From Paludibacter sp. 221 (GTDB taxonomy: Bacteria; Bacteroidota; Bacteroidia; Bacteroidales; Paludibacteraceae), in the NCBI RefSeq assembly GCF_010501035.1, contig NZ_QVMH01000006.1, positions 55,596 through 90,282 on the forward strand: DNA of 34,687 nucleotides, written 5' to 3'. Made by a program: the position numbers and the translations under genes. Positions 15,942 through 24,782 of the stretch are shown here, one piece after another. The first letter of the stretch is position 1. Each line of letters opens with the position of its first letter. The notes beneath the pieces are model-generated. The model did not search any database, was not told the origin of the DNA, and was given only the letters and a program-made list of their open reading frames with translations.

Positions 15942-15949
15942 CAAATATA
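15942..15949 (-). promoter_or_regulatory. -7 promoter box for rfbB (TATATTTG)
   Basis: TATATTTG on the minus strand gives a start near 15935. The palindrome ACTAA-N6-TTAGT (15921-15936) covers the predicted start site and could be an operator or a 5' hairpin. The -33 match is poor. Confidence 0.5.
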
Positions 15950-16013
15950 ATAGCTTCTGGTGAAAGTAATGGTATTTTTTCGGTTTAAAATTAGCTTTTT
16001 TGAATATAACAGG

Positions 16014-16793
16014 CTACAATTTGTAATGTATGCTTAAATTCAGTCCTAAAGAAAAGAGCCGTGCTTCTATATCAAAGTTATTTAGCGGAGCAAGAGCGTG
16101 TTTGTATTCCAATTGTGCCTCTAAAGCCAATCGTTCATCAATATTATAGCTTGCACCTAAACTGATTGTACCTGAAAAATTCAATTTGTTGTATTGTAAG
16201 TTTTCGTTGGGGGCAAGAATAATACTTATAGAATTATCATGTATTGTGCCTGGAGTTGGTGGAGATGGAGTCTGGATTTCTCGTATTGTATAATCAATAT
16301 ATTGCGTTGTAATGTCCTTATTATTTAAATAGATTTTCCGGAATAAATATGGGTTAAAAATAACCCCTCCGGATGCGAAAAAACGGATTTTGGATAATCC
16401 TAAAAAATAATATTTTATTTTCAGAGGAATATCGAGATAATAATAATTAAAACTATAGTTTTGTTTGTTTGAATATTGAGAACCTTCCCTTGACGTAAAA
16501 TTTTTATTATACCCCTTGTTCGATAACAATACTCCTGTTTCCAGCGAGAGGTAATTGGTAAAATTGTACTCAGCATTAAATCCTGCAGTAGCTCCAAATT
16601 TGGGCTTTTCATTCCCGCTAAGTATGTTTAATACTTCGTCGTTGAGCAAATCGGATTTAACTGTCCGGTACGAAAATTCCGGTGCAAAGGAGAATCCAAT
16701 AGATAGATTTCTTAGCTTTGCCGGTGACAAATCGTATTGAGCAAAGCATAATATAGGGAAAATAAGGAGAGAGACTAATAATATCTTTTTCAT
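16014..16793 (-). CDS. Outer-membrane beta-barrel protein (PorT-like), copy 2 of a tandem pair
   Basis: A 259-residue exported protein. A signal peptide (about residues 1-18) ends in CFAQ. The rest alternates polar and hydrophobic residues in strands, as in small outer-membrane barrels: LSIGFSFAPEFSYRTVKS, YLSLETGVLLSNKGYN, YYLDIPLKIKYYFL, ISLGASYNIDERLALEAQLE and SLGLNLSIHYKL. It is a diverged duplicate of the gene immediately upstream (the same RTVKS, ETGxLxSNKGY, YYLD and AxLPLN landmarks). No catalytic motif is seen. It is separated by only 13 nt from its paralogue, so the pair is an operon. The function is unknown. Confidence 0.8.
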   Translation of the reverse strand: MKKILLVSLLIFPILCFAQYDLSPAKLRNLSIGFSFAPEFSYRTVKSDLLNDEVLNILSGNEKPKFGATAGFNAEYNFTNYLSLETGVLLSNKGYNKNFTSREGSQYSNKQNYSFNYYYLDIPLKIKYYFLGLSKIRFFASGGVIFNPYLFRKIYLNNKDITTQYIDYTIREIQTPSPPTPGTIHDNSISIILAPNENLQYNKLNFSGTISLGASYNIDERLALEAQLEYKHALAPLNNFDIEARLFSLGLNLSIHYKL

Positions 16794-16806
16794 TTTGTTA
16801 GTTTAT

Positions 16807-17505
16807 TTAAAACCTGTAATATACACACATATCCAGTCCGAGTGAGTAAAGATGCCTTTTCAGCGCAAGGTCGTTGAGTGGCAAAATAGCGTGTTTATAA
16901 CCCGCACTTGCTTCCAGCATTATATTCTGGATGATGTTGTAACTTAAACCAAGATTAACCATTCCGGATAAATTTACCTTGTTGAATTTTACGCTTCCAT
17001 CGGGGTAGTATGTGTTTGTCATATCTTCTCCCGCCACAGTTAGTTTTTTTAATAAAAAGAAGTTTATTGATAAGCCTCCTGATACAAAACAACGGAATTG
17101 AGGAAGCTCCCAAAAATAGAATTTGGCTTTCAAAGGGACATCCAGATAATAAAGATTAAAATTTATGTCGCTTTGTTCACCTACTTCATTGGCATTATTT
17201 CTCAGCAGGATAGCATCTTTATAGCCTTTGTTGGAAAACAACAGTCCTGTTTCAAATGCGAGGTATTTATTAAAATCATGATTGATACTTAATCCTGTAG
17301 TAAATCCGAATTTAGCTTTTTCGCTTTTGCTTAGCTCTTTTTGTACGTCCCCTGCTATGCTTTCGGACTTTACGGTACGGAATGTACGCTCAGGCGAAAA
17401 TAAAAATCCGATTGAAGTGCTCCCTGTTTTAATAGATAATGAATCGCTTTGGGCAAAACAAAACACAGGAACGGTAATCAGGATAAATAATATGATTTTT
17501 TTCAT
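16807..17505 (-). CDS. Outer-membrane beta-barrel protein (PorT-like), copy 1 of a tandem pair
   Basis: A 232-residue exported barrel protein. I choose the ATG at 17505 (MKKIILFILITVPVFCFAQ), because it opens directly on a signal peptide matching the paralogue; an upstream ATG would add ten basic residues before the signal. Strand landmarks: TSIGFLFSPERTFRTVKS, YLAFETGLLFSNKGYK, NLYYLDVPLKAKFYFWE, MVNLGLSYNIIQNIMLEA. It ends in Phe (MCVYYRF), the terminal aromatic typical of substrates of the barrel-assembly machinery. The partner downstream is shorter of clues but similar in order throughout. The function is unknown. Confidence 0.8.
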   Translation of the reverse strand: MKKIILFILITVPVFCFAQSDSLSIKTGSTSIGFLFSPERTFRTVKSESIAGDVQKELSKSEKAKFGFTTGLSINHDFNKYLAFETGLLFSNKGYKDAILLRNNANEVGEQSDINFNLYYLDVPLKAKFYFWELPQFRCFVSGGLSINFFLLKKLTVAGEDMTNTYYPDGSVKFNKVNLSGMVNLGLSYNIIQNIMLEASAGYKHAILPLNDLALKRHLYSLGLDMCVYYRF

Positions 17506-17705
17506 TTTCAAAATTAGTTTATATCTTTTTGCCACATAGCTTCAGTTAGTTTACACATAGGAGCACATGGCTTTTTGTATTTAGCGTTTAGCATTCTGTA
17601 CTGCGGCTTGAAAGTCAGCTTTACGAGTTTATTCTTTGGTTTCCTTTCTTATTGGGCGAAAAATCTTTCGCACCTACGGCTAGCTATTAACTACTAACTC
17701 CTAGC

Positions 17706-20150
17706 TTATTCAAACTCCACTACCGTTATTCCTGCACCCCCGAACTGTACATGCTCGTCGTGGAAATGCCGTACTCCATATACCGTACTTAGGTATTGCC
17801 TTATCATCTGTCGCAATGCCCCTGTTCCTGTGCCATGTAATATCCGTACACTGGCTATGCCTACCATGATAGCGTCGTCGATAAAATAAGTTACCGCTTG
17901 CAGGGCTTCGTCTCCACGCATTCCCCGCACATCAATTTCCGATTTGAATGTCAGTTTGCGTTTGCGTACATCCTCACTTACAGGCTGGCTTACCGATTCG
18001 TATTTACGCGTTTCTTTTTTAAGCTGGTTGTTGCTTACCTTTTCCAGCTTGTTCAGGCTAACCGTCGATTTTAACTGCCCGAAGGCAACTATCGCCTGTT
18101 TGCCTTGCAACTCCATGATAGTGCCCGTTGCTGTCTGTCCTTTCAGGCGTACATTGTCGCCCTCTTTCAACTCTTGCTTATCGTGGGCTTGCGGCTGACT
18201 TTTTGGGGCTTTCTGTTTTTTGTTTTTAAGTAATTTTTTCGGTATTACATTTGTTTCATCTTCTTGCAATACCTGTTCTTTGAATTGTTCCAATGTTTTT
18301 CTCGCGTTGCGGGTGCGTTCTTTTTCGGCATCGGCTTCTTTTATTTCGCGTATGGTGTTTTCTATTTTCGCGTTAGCTTCTGATAGCAGCGTATGTGCTT
18401 CCGATTTCGCTTTGGAGAGTATCTCTTTACGTTGCTTATTAACGTCGTTCAACTCGCTTTCGTATTTATCCAGAGTCTCTTGCAGGCGTTTTTCCTTCAC
18501 CCGTATTTGTTGCCGCTTGTTTTCCCAATAGCGTTTGTCACGTACAATGTCCTGCAAGTGTTTGTCGTAGTCCATGTGTTCCGTGCCTACTTTTTCGGCG
18601 GCTTCTTGTATCAGGTCTTCGGGCAGTCCTATTTTCCGTGCAATCTCTACAGCAAAGGAACTTCCCGGCCTGCCTATTGCCAACTGAAAGAGGGGTTGAA
18701 GATGCTGACGGTCGTACAGCATAGCGCCGTTTACAATACCTTCGGCATCTTCGGCATAATGCTTCAGATTGGTATAATGCGTGGTTATTACCCCAAATGC
18801 TTTGTTCTGGTTGAAACGTTCGAGGCACGCTTCGGCTATAGCCCCTCCTATTTGCGGCTCGGTTCCGGTTCCAAATTCGTCAATTAAGAGTAATGTCTGT
18901 GCATTGCTGTTGCGGATGAAGAACTTCATGTTCAGCAAGTGAGAACTATATGTAGACAGGTCGTTCTCAATAGACTGTTCGTCGCCAATGTCGATAAAGA
19001 TGCGCTCGAAAACTCCGGTAGAACTGCTGTCGTGAACAGGGATAAGCAGCCCGCATTGCAGCATATATTGCAAGAGCACAACTGTCTTGAGGCACACGGA
19101 TTTACCTCCCGCATTTGGTCCCGAAATGAGCAAAATACGTTGTTGCCGGTTTAGCGTAATGTTAAGCGGAACTATTTCTTTTCCATGTTTTTTGAGCGAT
19201 AGGAACAGGATAGGATGTACCGCTTTCACCCAGTCGAGCTGGCATGTGTCTTCTATGCGTGGTTTTATAGCATTAATCTCGATAGCAAACAAGGCTTTGG
19301 CTCTCAGGAAGTCGATTTCGGCAAGAAAATGCTGTGATGCAAAAATTTGTTCGGTATAGGGGCGTACAAAGTTGGTGAATTCTGTCAGGATACGGATAAT
19401 TTCCCGCCGTTCTTCATTCTCAAGTTCGCGTATGCGGTTGTTTGCTTCCACCACTTGCTGAGGCTCTATGTAAACGGTTTTTCCCGTAGCCGATTCGTCG
19501 TGTACAATACCGCCTATTTTGCGCTTATACATGGGCGATACGGGAATCACAAGCCTGCCGTCGCGCATGGAGGGGGCTGTGTCTTTATCTACATATCCAT
19601 CTGCCTGTGCCTGGCGCAGTATAGCGTTCAATGTTTTTGAAACACTGCTTTGTACGTGTATTATATCTTTGCGGATGCGTCCCAGTTCGGGCGAAGCATT
19701 GTCTTTTATCTTACCGAATTTATCTAATATCCGGTCTATTTGCTTTATGATATCCGAAAAGTTTTCGAGTCCGGTAATTAGCTCATGTAAAAAAGGATAT
19801 GTTTCAACCTCGTGTCTTGAAATGAAGCTGACCAGACTACGTACAGCTTCCAGCGAGCGGCGCAGATTAAACACTTCGAGCTCGTCCAGAAACAAGCCTT
19901 CTATCCTGATGCGCATAAAAGCTTCGCGTATGTCGAAAAAATCACCTATAGGCAACTCTTCGCTATCGGTAGTGATAATACGCAACATTTCATCTGTTTG
20001 GCCTAATAGTTTTTGTATCTCGGCATAATCAGATGAAAACTGTATGGCATCCACCCGTTCTTCTCCCAAACTGTTGATACATTTGTTTTTCAGCAGTTGG
20101 CGGATGGTTGTGAAATCTATTTTTTGTTCTATATGTTCGGGGTAAAGCAT
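17706..20150 (-). CDS. mutS2: MutS2/RqcU family ATPase with Smr domain
   Basis: An 814-residue protein. The N-terminal half is the MutS core and clamp region without the mismatch-recognition domain. The ATPase has Walker A GPNAGGKS (residues 344-351, Lys350) and Walker B LLLIDEFGTGTEP. A long charged coiled coil follows (about 510-630), then a KOW-like segment (GDNVRLKGQTATGTIMELQG), and the C-terminal Smr nuclease-like domain with DVRGMR and ILHGTGTGALR. The canonical LDLHG of Smr reads IDVRG here. Family members suppress recombination or split collided ribosomes for rescue. It is separated from its neighbours by 170-350 nt and probably transcribed alone from a TACTTTTG box at 20212-20205. 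Confidence 0.94.
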   Translation of the reverse strand: MLYPEHIEQKIDFTTIRQLLKNKCINSLGEERVDAIQFSSDYAEIQKLLGQTDEMLRIITTDSEELPIGDFFDIREAFMRIRIEGLFLDELEVFNLRRSLEAVRSLVSFISRHEVETYPFLHELITGLENFSDIIKQIDRILDKFGKIKDNASPELGRIRKDIIHVQSSVSKTLNAILRQAQADGYVDKDTAPSMRDGRLVIPVSPMYKRKIGGIVHDESATGKTVYIEPQQVVEANNRIRELENEERREIIRILTEFTNFVRPYTEQIFASQHFLAEIDFLRAKALFAIEINAIKPRIEDTCQLDWVKAVHPILFLSLKKHGKEIVPLNITLNRQQRILLISGPNAGGKSVCLKTVVLLQYMLQCGLLIPVHDSSSTGVFERIFIDIGDEQSIENDLSTYSSHLLNMKFFIRNSNAQTLLLIDEFGTGTEPQIGGAIAEACLERFNQNKAFGVITTHYTNLKHYAEDAEGIVNGAMLYDRQHLQPLFQLAIGRPGSSFAVEIARKIGLPEDLIQEAAEKVGTEHMDYDKHLQDIVRDKRYWENKRQQIRVKEKRLQETLDKYESELNDVNKQRKEILSKAKSEAHTLLSEANAKIENTIREIKEADAEKERTRNARKTLEQFKEQVLQEDETNVIPKKLLKNKKQKAPKSQPQAHDKQELKEGDNVRLKGQTATGTIMELQGKQAIVAFGQLKSTVSLNKLEKVSNNQLKKETRKYESVSQPVSEDVRKRKLTFKSEIDVRGMRGDEALQAVTYFIDDAIMVGIASVRILHGTGTGALRQMIRQYLSTVYGVRHFHDEHVQFGGAGITVVEFE

Positions 20151-20506
20151 TGTTGTTTTTGTTGCGATTCATCAGTCCGGCACATACTAAACGCCGTCCT
20201 GGTACAAAAGTAGTTATTTTCTGCCATAAATTTATTTCTGCTATGTCCGAACAAGAACAACTGCATCAAAATATGCAGATTTACTATTTCCTTTTTTCGT
20301 AGCCGTTGCTAACTATTCTGTCTCGTCTGCTGAGCGTAGGTGCTTCAACAAGGTTAATTTTTTGCTTCCTCTAAGTTTGCCATAATGAATTTTTGAATAC
20401 CTAAAGTTAGCAATACTTTAGGAAATAGGAAAGGCCGAGCTTGGGAAAGTTCGGCCTTTGCGAATAAAATAAGGAGGGTATGTCCATTTTGACACACCCT
20501 GTTTTG
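20151..20506. other. Non-coding stretch between the hexosaminidase gene and mutS2
   Basis: No gene is seen. Three hairpin-forming palindromes are packed at the hexosaminidase end: CCTAAAG/CTTTAGG (20400-20422), a 13-bp stem at 20430-20459, and GGGTATGTC/GACACACCC (20476-20499). The last two are good candidates for ending the hexosaminidase transcript, although T-runs are poor on the minus strand. The mutS2 promoter box TACTTTTG (minus) lies at 20205-20212. Confidence 0.6.
20430..20459 (-). terminator. Strong hairpin downstream of the hexosaminidase gene
   Basis: AAAGGCCGAGCTT (20430-20442) pairs with AAGTTCGGCCTTT (20447-20459), 13 bp with one wobble around a GGGA loop. No uridine tract follows on the minus strand, so this may be a transcript-end stabiliser rather than an intrinsic terminator. 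Confidence 0.55.
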
Positions 20507-22117
20507 TTATTCTTCGCTCAGAATATGGTTGGCGAAGTTATATGAGAGTGCTTTGTATCGGTGGGTCAGTATAATTGCCCGCCGGCGGAAATCTTCGTAA
20601 TTTTTCATTTCGGTTGGCGTCCATCCTACTTCTGCCAGTGCTGCTATTCGTGGCAAAGCCATATATTGTACGTGTGGGAAGTCTTTTATGTATTCGCGCC
20701 AGATGTTTCCTTGTACTCCTATCACGTTGTTGGCTTCGGCGGGATTAAGCCCTTCGACCGGATTTAAGCTATATACTTTTTCTACGCTGACAAATCCTCC
20801 TATCGAGAGCGGTTCGTTTTCTCTGTCTTTAGATTGGTAATAGTCCAGATACGCATGGCTATTAGGAGACATAATAACTTTATTGCCAAGTTTGGCAGCT
20901 TCGATACCTCCTTTGGTGCCACGCCACGACATAATAGTGGCTGTTTGGGAAATTCCTCCTTCCAGTATTTCATCCCAACCTATAATCTTTCTTCCTTTAG
21001 AGTTTATGTATTTCTCCATTCGTTCTACGAAGTAGCTTTGTAGCTCATGTTCGTTTTTCAGGTTTTCTTCTTGTATTCGGTGCTGGCACTTCGGACACTC
21101 TTTCCAACGCTTTTTCGGACATTCGTCTCCCCCTACGTGGATGTATTCGGACGGGAATAATTCAATAACCTCGTCGAACACACCTTGCAGAAAAGTAAAT
21201 GTGTCGTCATTTCCGGCGCAGAAAACATCGTTAAAAACGCCCCATCTGCCTTCAACCTTGTAAGGGCCTCCGGTGCATCCCAGCGACGGGTAAGAGGTCA
21301 GTGCAGCCGAAGCATGTCCGGGTAGTTCTATTTCGGGAATAACTGTTATGTAGTTTTCGGCTGCGTACTGAACAATTTCTTTTACATCTTCCTGAGTGAA
21401 ATAGCCCCCATAAGGAGTGCCGTCGTATTCGCTTGTTTTTTTTATTAGTGTTTCGGCACGCATACTGCCTACCCTTGTCAGTTCGGGATAGCTTTTTATT
21501 TCGATACGCCAGCCTTGGTCGTCGGTCAAATGCCAATGAAAACGGTTGAACTTATGGAGCGCGAGCATATCGATGAAGGTTTTTATATCTTCTTTGGAGC
21601 TAATATGGCGTACAACATCGAGCATAGCACCCCTGTACGGATAAAGCGGCTTGTCTTTTATCGAGATGTTTTGGATTTCGATATTTGCCAGATGTTCGCC
21701 GTTTTCTACATTTAGTGGCATCAACTGCCGTAGTGATTGGAATGCATAGAATACACCTTGTGAGCTTCCGGCTGTTATATTGATGGTTTTTTTGGTTACG
21801 TCGAGGTAGTATTCTTCTTTTTCCAATGAAGGATTGACGGAAATATTGACTGCATTTTTTCTGTTTGTGCCTTGTTTTACACTTAATGGGTTGCCAAATG
21901 TGTTTGTCATTAGTTTGTTAAAGAAATTGCAGGCATAATGCAGGTCGTCTTCTCCATTTACTATGTTAATAACGGTTTTGGGAGATAACGTGAAATACCC
22001 CTTTGCTATTTCGGCCTCTACAGGGCGGGGAATGATGGTGATTTCCGTTGAAGTTGCGTAAGAATCAAAAAACATGAAACACGCAGCCAGAATGATTAAT
22101 AATCGGATGTTTTTCAT
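20507..22117 (-). CDS. Beta-N-acetylhexosaminidase (GH20), exported
   Basis: A 536-residue glycoside hydrolase that releases terminal beta-linked GlcNAc or GalNAc by substrate-assisted catalysis. A signal peptide covers about residues 1-21. A GH20b N-terminal domain (about 25-145) is followed by the TIM barrel starting PYRGAMLDVVRH, with FHWHLTDDQGWRIEI, and the catalytic Asp-Glu pair in HVGGDECP (Asp331, Glu332). MSWRGTKGG and the VQGNIWRE region complete the active site. It is probably periplasmic, acting on host or dietary glycans or on peptidoglycan fragments. It is not in a recognisable polysaccharide-utilisation locus. The promoter box TATTTTTG (minus) lies at 22149-22156. Confidence 0.95.
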   Translation of the reverse strand: MKNIRLLIILAACFMFFDSYATSTEITIIPRPVEAEIAKGYFTLSPKTVINIVNGEDDLHYACNFFNKLMTNTFGNPLSVKQGTNRKNAVNISVNPSLEKEEYYLDVTKKTINITAGSSQGVFYAFQSLRQLMPLNVENGEHLANIEIQNISIKDKPLYPYRGAMLDVVRHISSKEDIKTFIDMLALHKFNRFHWHLTDDQGWRIEIKSYPELTRVGSMRAETLIKKTSEYDGTPYGGYFTQEDVKEIVQYAAENYITVIPEIELPGHASAALTSYPSLGCTGGPYKVEGRWGVFNDVFCAGNDDTFTFLQGVFDEVIELFPSEYIHVGGDECPKKRWKECPKCQHRIQEENLKNEHELQSYFVERMEKYINSKGRKIIGWDEILEGGISQTATIMSWRGTKGGIEAAKLGNKVIMSPNSHAYLDYYQSKDRENEPLSIGGFVSVEKVYSLNPVEGLNPAEANNVIGVQGNIWREYIKDFPHVQYMALPRIAALAEVGWTPTEMKNYEDFRRRAIILTHRYKALSYNFANHILSEE

Positions 22118-22148
22118 AATAGATTTGAATTTAAAATATGATTGTCAA

Positions 22149-22156
22149 CAAAAATA
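22149..22156 (-). promoter_or_regulatory. -7 promoter box for the hexosaminidase gene (TATTTTTG)
   Basis: The minus-strand TATTTTTG predicts a start near 22142 and a leader of about 25 nt. It is divergent from the nusB promoter about 130 nt away. Confidence 0.5.
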
Positions 22157-22286
22157 GTGAAAAATACTTGAAGTGCCGTCTCTGCAATTAAAGTTGCCAT
22201 TAGGTTTCGTTTTATAAATAGTGATTTGCTAACAACAACAAATACATATTTCATAAACAAAAGGGTTTTAATCTAAAAAAATATTA

Positions 22287-22294
22287 TATCTTTG
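22287..22294 (+). promoter_or_regulatory. -7 promoter box for the nusB operon (TATCTTTG)
   Basis: TATCTTTG followed by CGC predicts a start near 22301, about 20 nt before the nusB ATG. A GTTT lies 17 nt upstream as a possible -33 element. Confidence 0.6.
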
Positions 22295-22321
22295 CGCTGA
22301 AAAAGCGTTCATGATATTTTT

Positions 22322-23263
22322 ATGATAAATCGGGTATTATTACGGATTAAGGTTATACAAATCTTATATTCTCATTACAAAGGTAGTGGTAAGTCATTAC
22401 CATCAGCTGAAAAAGAGTTGTTTTATAGTTTAGAAAAAACTTACGATTTATATTTTCATCTGTTGCAATTGTCTCTTGAACTTACGAGATATGCTTCAGA
22501 TAAGATTGATGCCCGTAAAAATAAATTGCGTCCTACCGAAGAAGATTTAAACCCTAATACTCGTTTTGTTGAAAATAAGTTTATTGCTCAATTATCTGAG
22601 AATGAACAGTTGAATGAGTATCTGACAAAACGCAAACTCTCGTGGGTTAACTATCCGGAATTGGTGAAAAACTTGTATGAACAGATTGTAAAGTCTGATT
22701 TTTATCTGGACTATATGAGTGCTCCTACCACCGACTATGCTGCCGATAAAGATTTGTGGCGGAAGATATATAAGAAGATTCTGCTTCAGGACGAAGAGCT
22801 TGATGAATCGTTGGAAGAGCAAAGCATATTTTGGGTAGATGATGTTGAAATCGTTATCAGCTTTGTAATAAAGACGATTAAGAAGTTTGAGAAAGAAAAT
22901 GGAGCAGAACAAGAACTGCTTCCTATGTTCAGGGATGAGGAAGACAGTGAGTTTGGAAAAAAATTGCTGGGAATGACCATTCAGAATGAGACTGAATATC
23001 AGAATGTCATTAATGAGCATACCCGTAACTGGGATTTAGACCGGATTGCATTCATGGATATTCTGATAATGCAAACTGCACTAGCCGAACTATTTAATTT
23101 TCCGACAATTCCTGTTAATGTAACATTGAATGAGTATATTGAAATCTCGAAAAATTACAGCACTGAAAAAAGTGGTACTTTTATCAATGGGGTGCTTGAT
23201 AATATCGTGAATGAGTTGAAGGCTGAAAATAAACTGGTAAAAGTAGTGATGTTTTCAAAATAA
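22322..23263 (+). CDS. nusB: Transcription antitermination factor NusB (long Bacteroidota form)
   Basis: A 313-residue protein, roughly twice the E. coli length, as is normal in Bacteroidota. It starts MINRVLLRIKVIQILYSHY, and the NusB core is in the C-terminal half (NWDLDRIAFMDILIMQTALAE, then NVTLNEYIEISKNYST and FINGVLDNIV). NusB with NusE/S10 binds boxA RNA and promotes antitermination of rRNA operons. It is the first gene of the nusB-yajC-ybbR run and has its own promoter box at 22287. Confidence 0.95.
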   Translation: MINRVLLRIKVIQILYSHYKGSGKSLPSAEKELFYSLEKTYDLYFHLLQLSLELTRYASDKIDARKNKLRPTEEDLNPNTRFVENKFIAQLSENEQLNEYLTKRKLSWVNYPELVKNLYEQIVKSDFYLDYMSAPTTDYAADKDLWRKIYKKILLQDEELDESLEEQSIFWVDDVEIVISFVIKTIKKFEKENGAEQELLPMFRDEEDSEFGKKLLGMTIQNETEYQNVINEHTRNWDLDRIAFMDILIMQTALAELFNFPTIPVNVTLNEYIEISKNYSTEKSGTFINGVLDNIVNELKAENKLVKVVMFSK

Positions 23264-23358
23264 GCTGATGTCGGGCTTGAAACTCAACTCGAAAGTGTGT
23301 GTATTATAAATCAGAAGAGTATTATATATTTATATAAATCATTAAAAACAATAAAAGT

Positions 23359-23703
23359 ATGAATTTACTAAGCATTTTACTGCAAGCTACAGCCGAAGGA
23401 GCAGAGGAAGCTGCTCAAGGAGGACTTTCATCGTATTCGGGTCTGATAATGATGTTGTTGATTTTTGTAGTTTTTTATTTCTTCATGATTCGCCCACAGT
23501 CGAAACGTCAGAAAGAAATAAAAAAACAACGCGATGCAATGAAGCCGGGTGACAAAGTAGTGACCTCGGGGGGAATTTACGGAAAAATAAAAGATGTAAA
23601 AGACAATGCAGTTGTAATAGAAATTGCAGAAAATGTGAGAATTAAAGTTGACAAAAACTCAGTTTTTGTTACAGCTGAAGATATCCAAACCGAAGCGAAA
23701 TAA
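23359..23703 (+). CDS. yajC: Preprotein translocase accessory subunit YajC
   Basis: A 114-residue inner-membrane protein of the SecDF-YajC complex. An N-terminal segment rich in Ala and Glu precedes one membrane span (LIMMLLIFVVFYFFMI), then the hallmark RPQSKRQKEIKKQRD and the cytoplasmic SH3-like GDKVVTSGGIYGKI. It is 95 nt after nusB and 15 nt before the YbbR gene, the usual gene order in this order of bacteria. Confidence 0.96.
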   Translation: MNLLSILLQATAEGAEEAAQGGLSSYSGLIMMLLIFVVFYFFMIRPQSKRQKEIKKQRDAMKPGDKVVTSGGIYGKIKDVKDNAVVIEIAENVRIKVDKNSVFVTAEDIQTEAK

Positions 23704-23718
23704 TATAAAAACGTAGGT

Positions 23719-24714
23719 ATGTCAGAAAACAGAGGCATACAGGTGCTTAAGGATATATTACGATGGTTTAAGGCATTTCTTTTTTCAAAAGATGCCTTAA
23801 GCTTTTTATTTTTTCTGTTGTTATCAGCCGGGTTCTGGTTTGTAAATGCAGTGAACAAAGACCGTGATGCCAATATTACGGTTCCGCTTCGTTATAGCGG
23901 ATTGCCTCAAGGATTGACCATATCCAACCACCCTCCTGAGGAAATAAAAATAGGAGTAAGAGACGAAGGCCTCAATCTGTTCTCTTATTCGAGAAAAAAA
24001 TTACAGCCATTAAATATAGATTTATCACAGGCGGACACGACAAAGAGCAGCGGGATAATGAAAATTTCCTCTGAAAAGTTGGTGTCCCGTTTTTCAGGTT
24101 ATCTCCAGCCTACCACCACCATAACTAATTTCCCGTCGGATACTATTTTTGTGCAATATGAGAAGCAGGATGCTGTGGTTTTACCTGTGAGGCTGAATGC
24201 AGATATTGAACTTGCACAACAATATATACTTAGCGACAGTATTCAGGTAACACCCGGTTATATTACGGCGTATGGCACAAAAGAAGTGCTTGCCAAGTTG
24301 AAAGAAGTGCAAACTGAGCCTCTTGACCTAAAGCAGTTGAAAGATTCCGTTTTACGTTCGTGCAGGTTGCTGCCTGTTGAGTTTGTCAGTTTTTCAGTGA
24401 ACGAAGTTACGGTAAAAATAAACGTAGAAATGTTTACTGAAAAAAAAGTGGAAATACCTGTGAAAATCATAAATGCTCCGGAAGATATTCAGATAAAATC
24501 TTTTCCTGCTTTAGTAAATGTTACGTATAATATAGGTCTGAGCCATTATAATACGGTTTATGATGACGTAGAAGTGATTCTTGATTATAATGACATAAAA
24601 CGTAATAATCAAGGCAAGCAAAAAATAAAGATAAAAAACAACTCCTCTAAGATATTTAATATCAGGGTAATGCCTGACGAGGTTGAATTTATATTGAAAG
24701 AGGATATTGATTAA
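23719..24714 (+). CDS. YbbR-domain protein, membrane anchored
   Basis: A 331-residue protein with one N-terminal membrane span (ALSFLFFLLLSAGFWFVNAV), followed by extracytoplasmic YbbR repeats (about residues 40-325), each of a beta-strand pattern such as VTVPLRYSGLPQG-like and VPVRLNADIELAQQYIL-like segments. YbbR domains occur in Firmicutes CdaR, which regulates c-di-AMP synthase, but no cyclase is adjacent here. The stop is followed directly by the aminotransferase gene. In the Bacteroidales I know, coaE usually comes next; here it does not. Confidence 0.85.
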   Translation: MSENRGIQVLKDILRWFKAFLFSKDALSFLFFLLLSAGFWFVNAVNKDRDANITVPLRYSGLPQGLTISNHPPEEIKIGVRDEGLNLFSYSRKKLQPLNIDLSQADTTKSSGIMKISSEKLVSRFSGYLQPTTTITNFPSDTIFVQYEKQDAVVLPVRLNADIELAQQYILSDSIQVTPGYITAYGTKEVLAKLKEVQTEPLDLKQLKDSVLRSCRLLPVEFVSFSVNEVTVKINVEMFTEKKVEIPVKIINAPEDIQIKSFPALVNVTYNIGLSHYNTVYDDVEVILDYNDIKRNNQGKQKIKIKNNSSKIFNIRVMPDEVEFILKEDID

Positions 24715-24782
24715 TTAACATGATTTTAGCTTACGTCTGCCTGCAAGGTGTTTTCAGTGAGCTAATTACAAAAACTATGGTG

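Noticed and set aside
24720-24782. N-terminal extension of the aminotransferase, or a relic of coaE
   Set aside because: The 21 extra residues match neither the aminotransferase family nor any CoaE motif I know.
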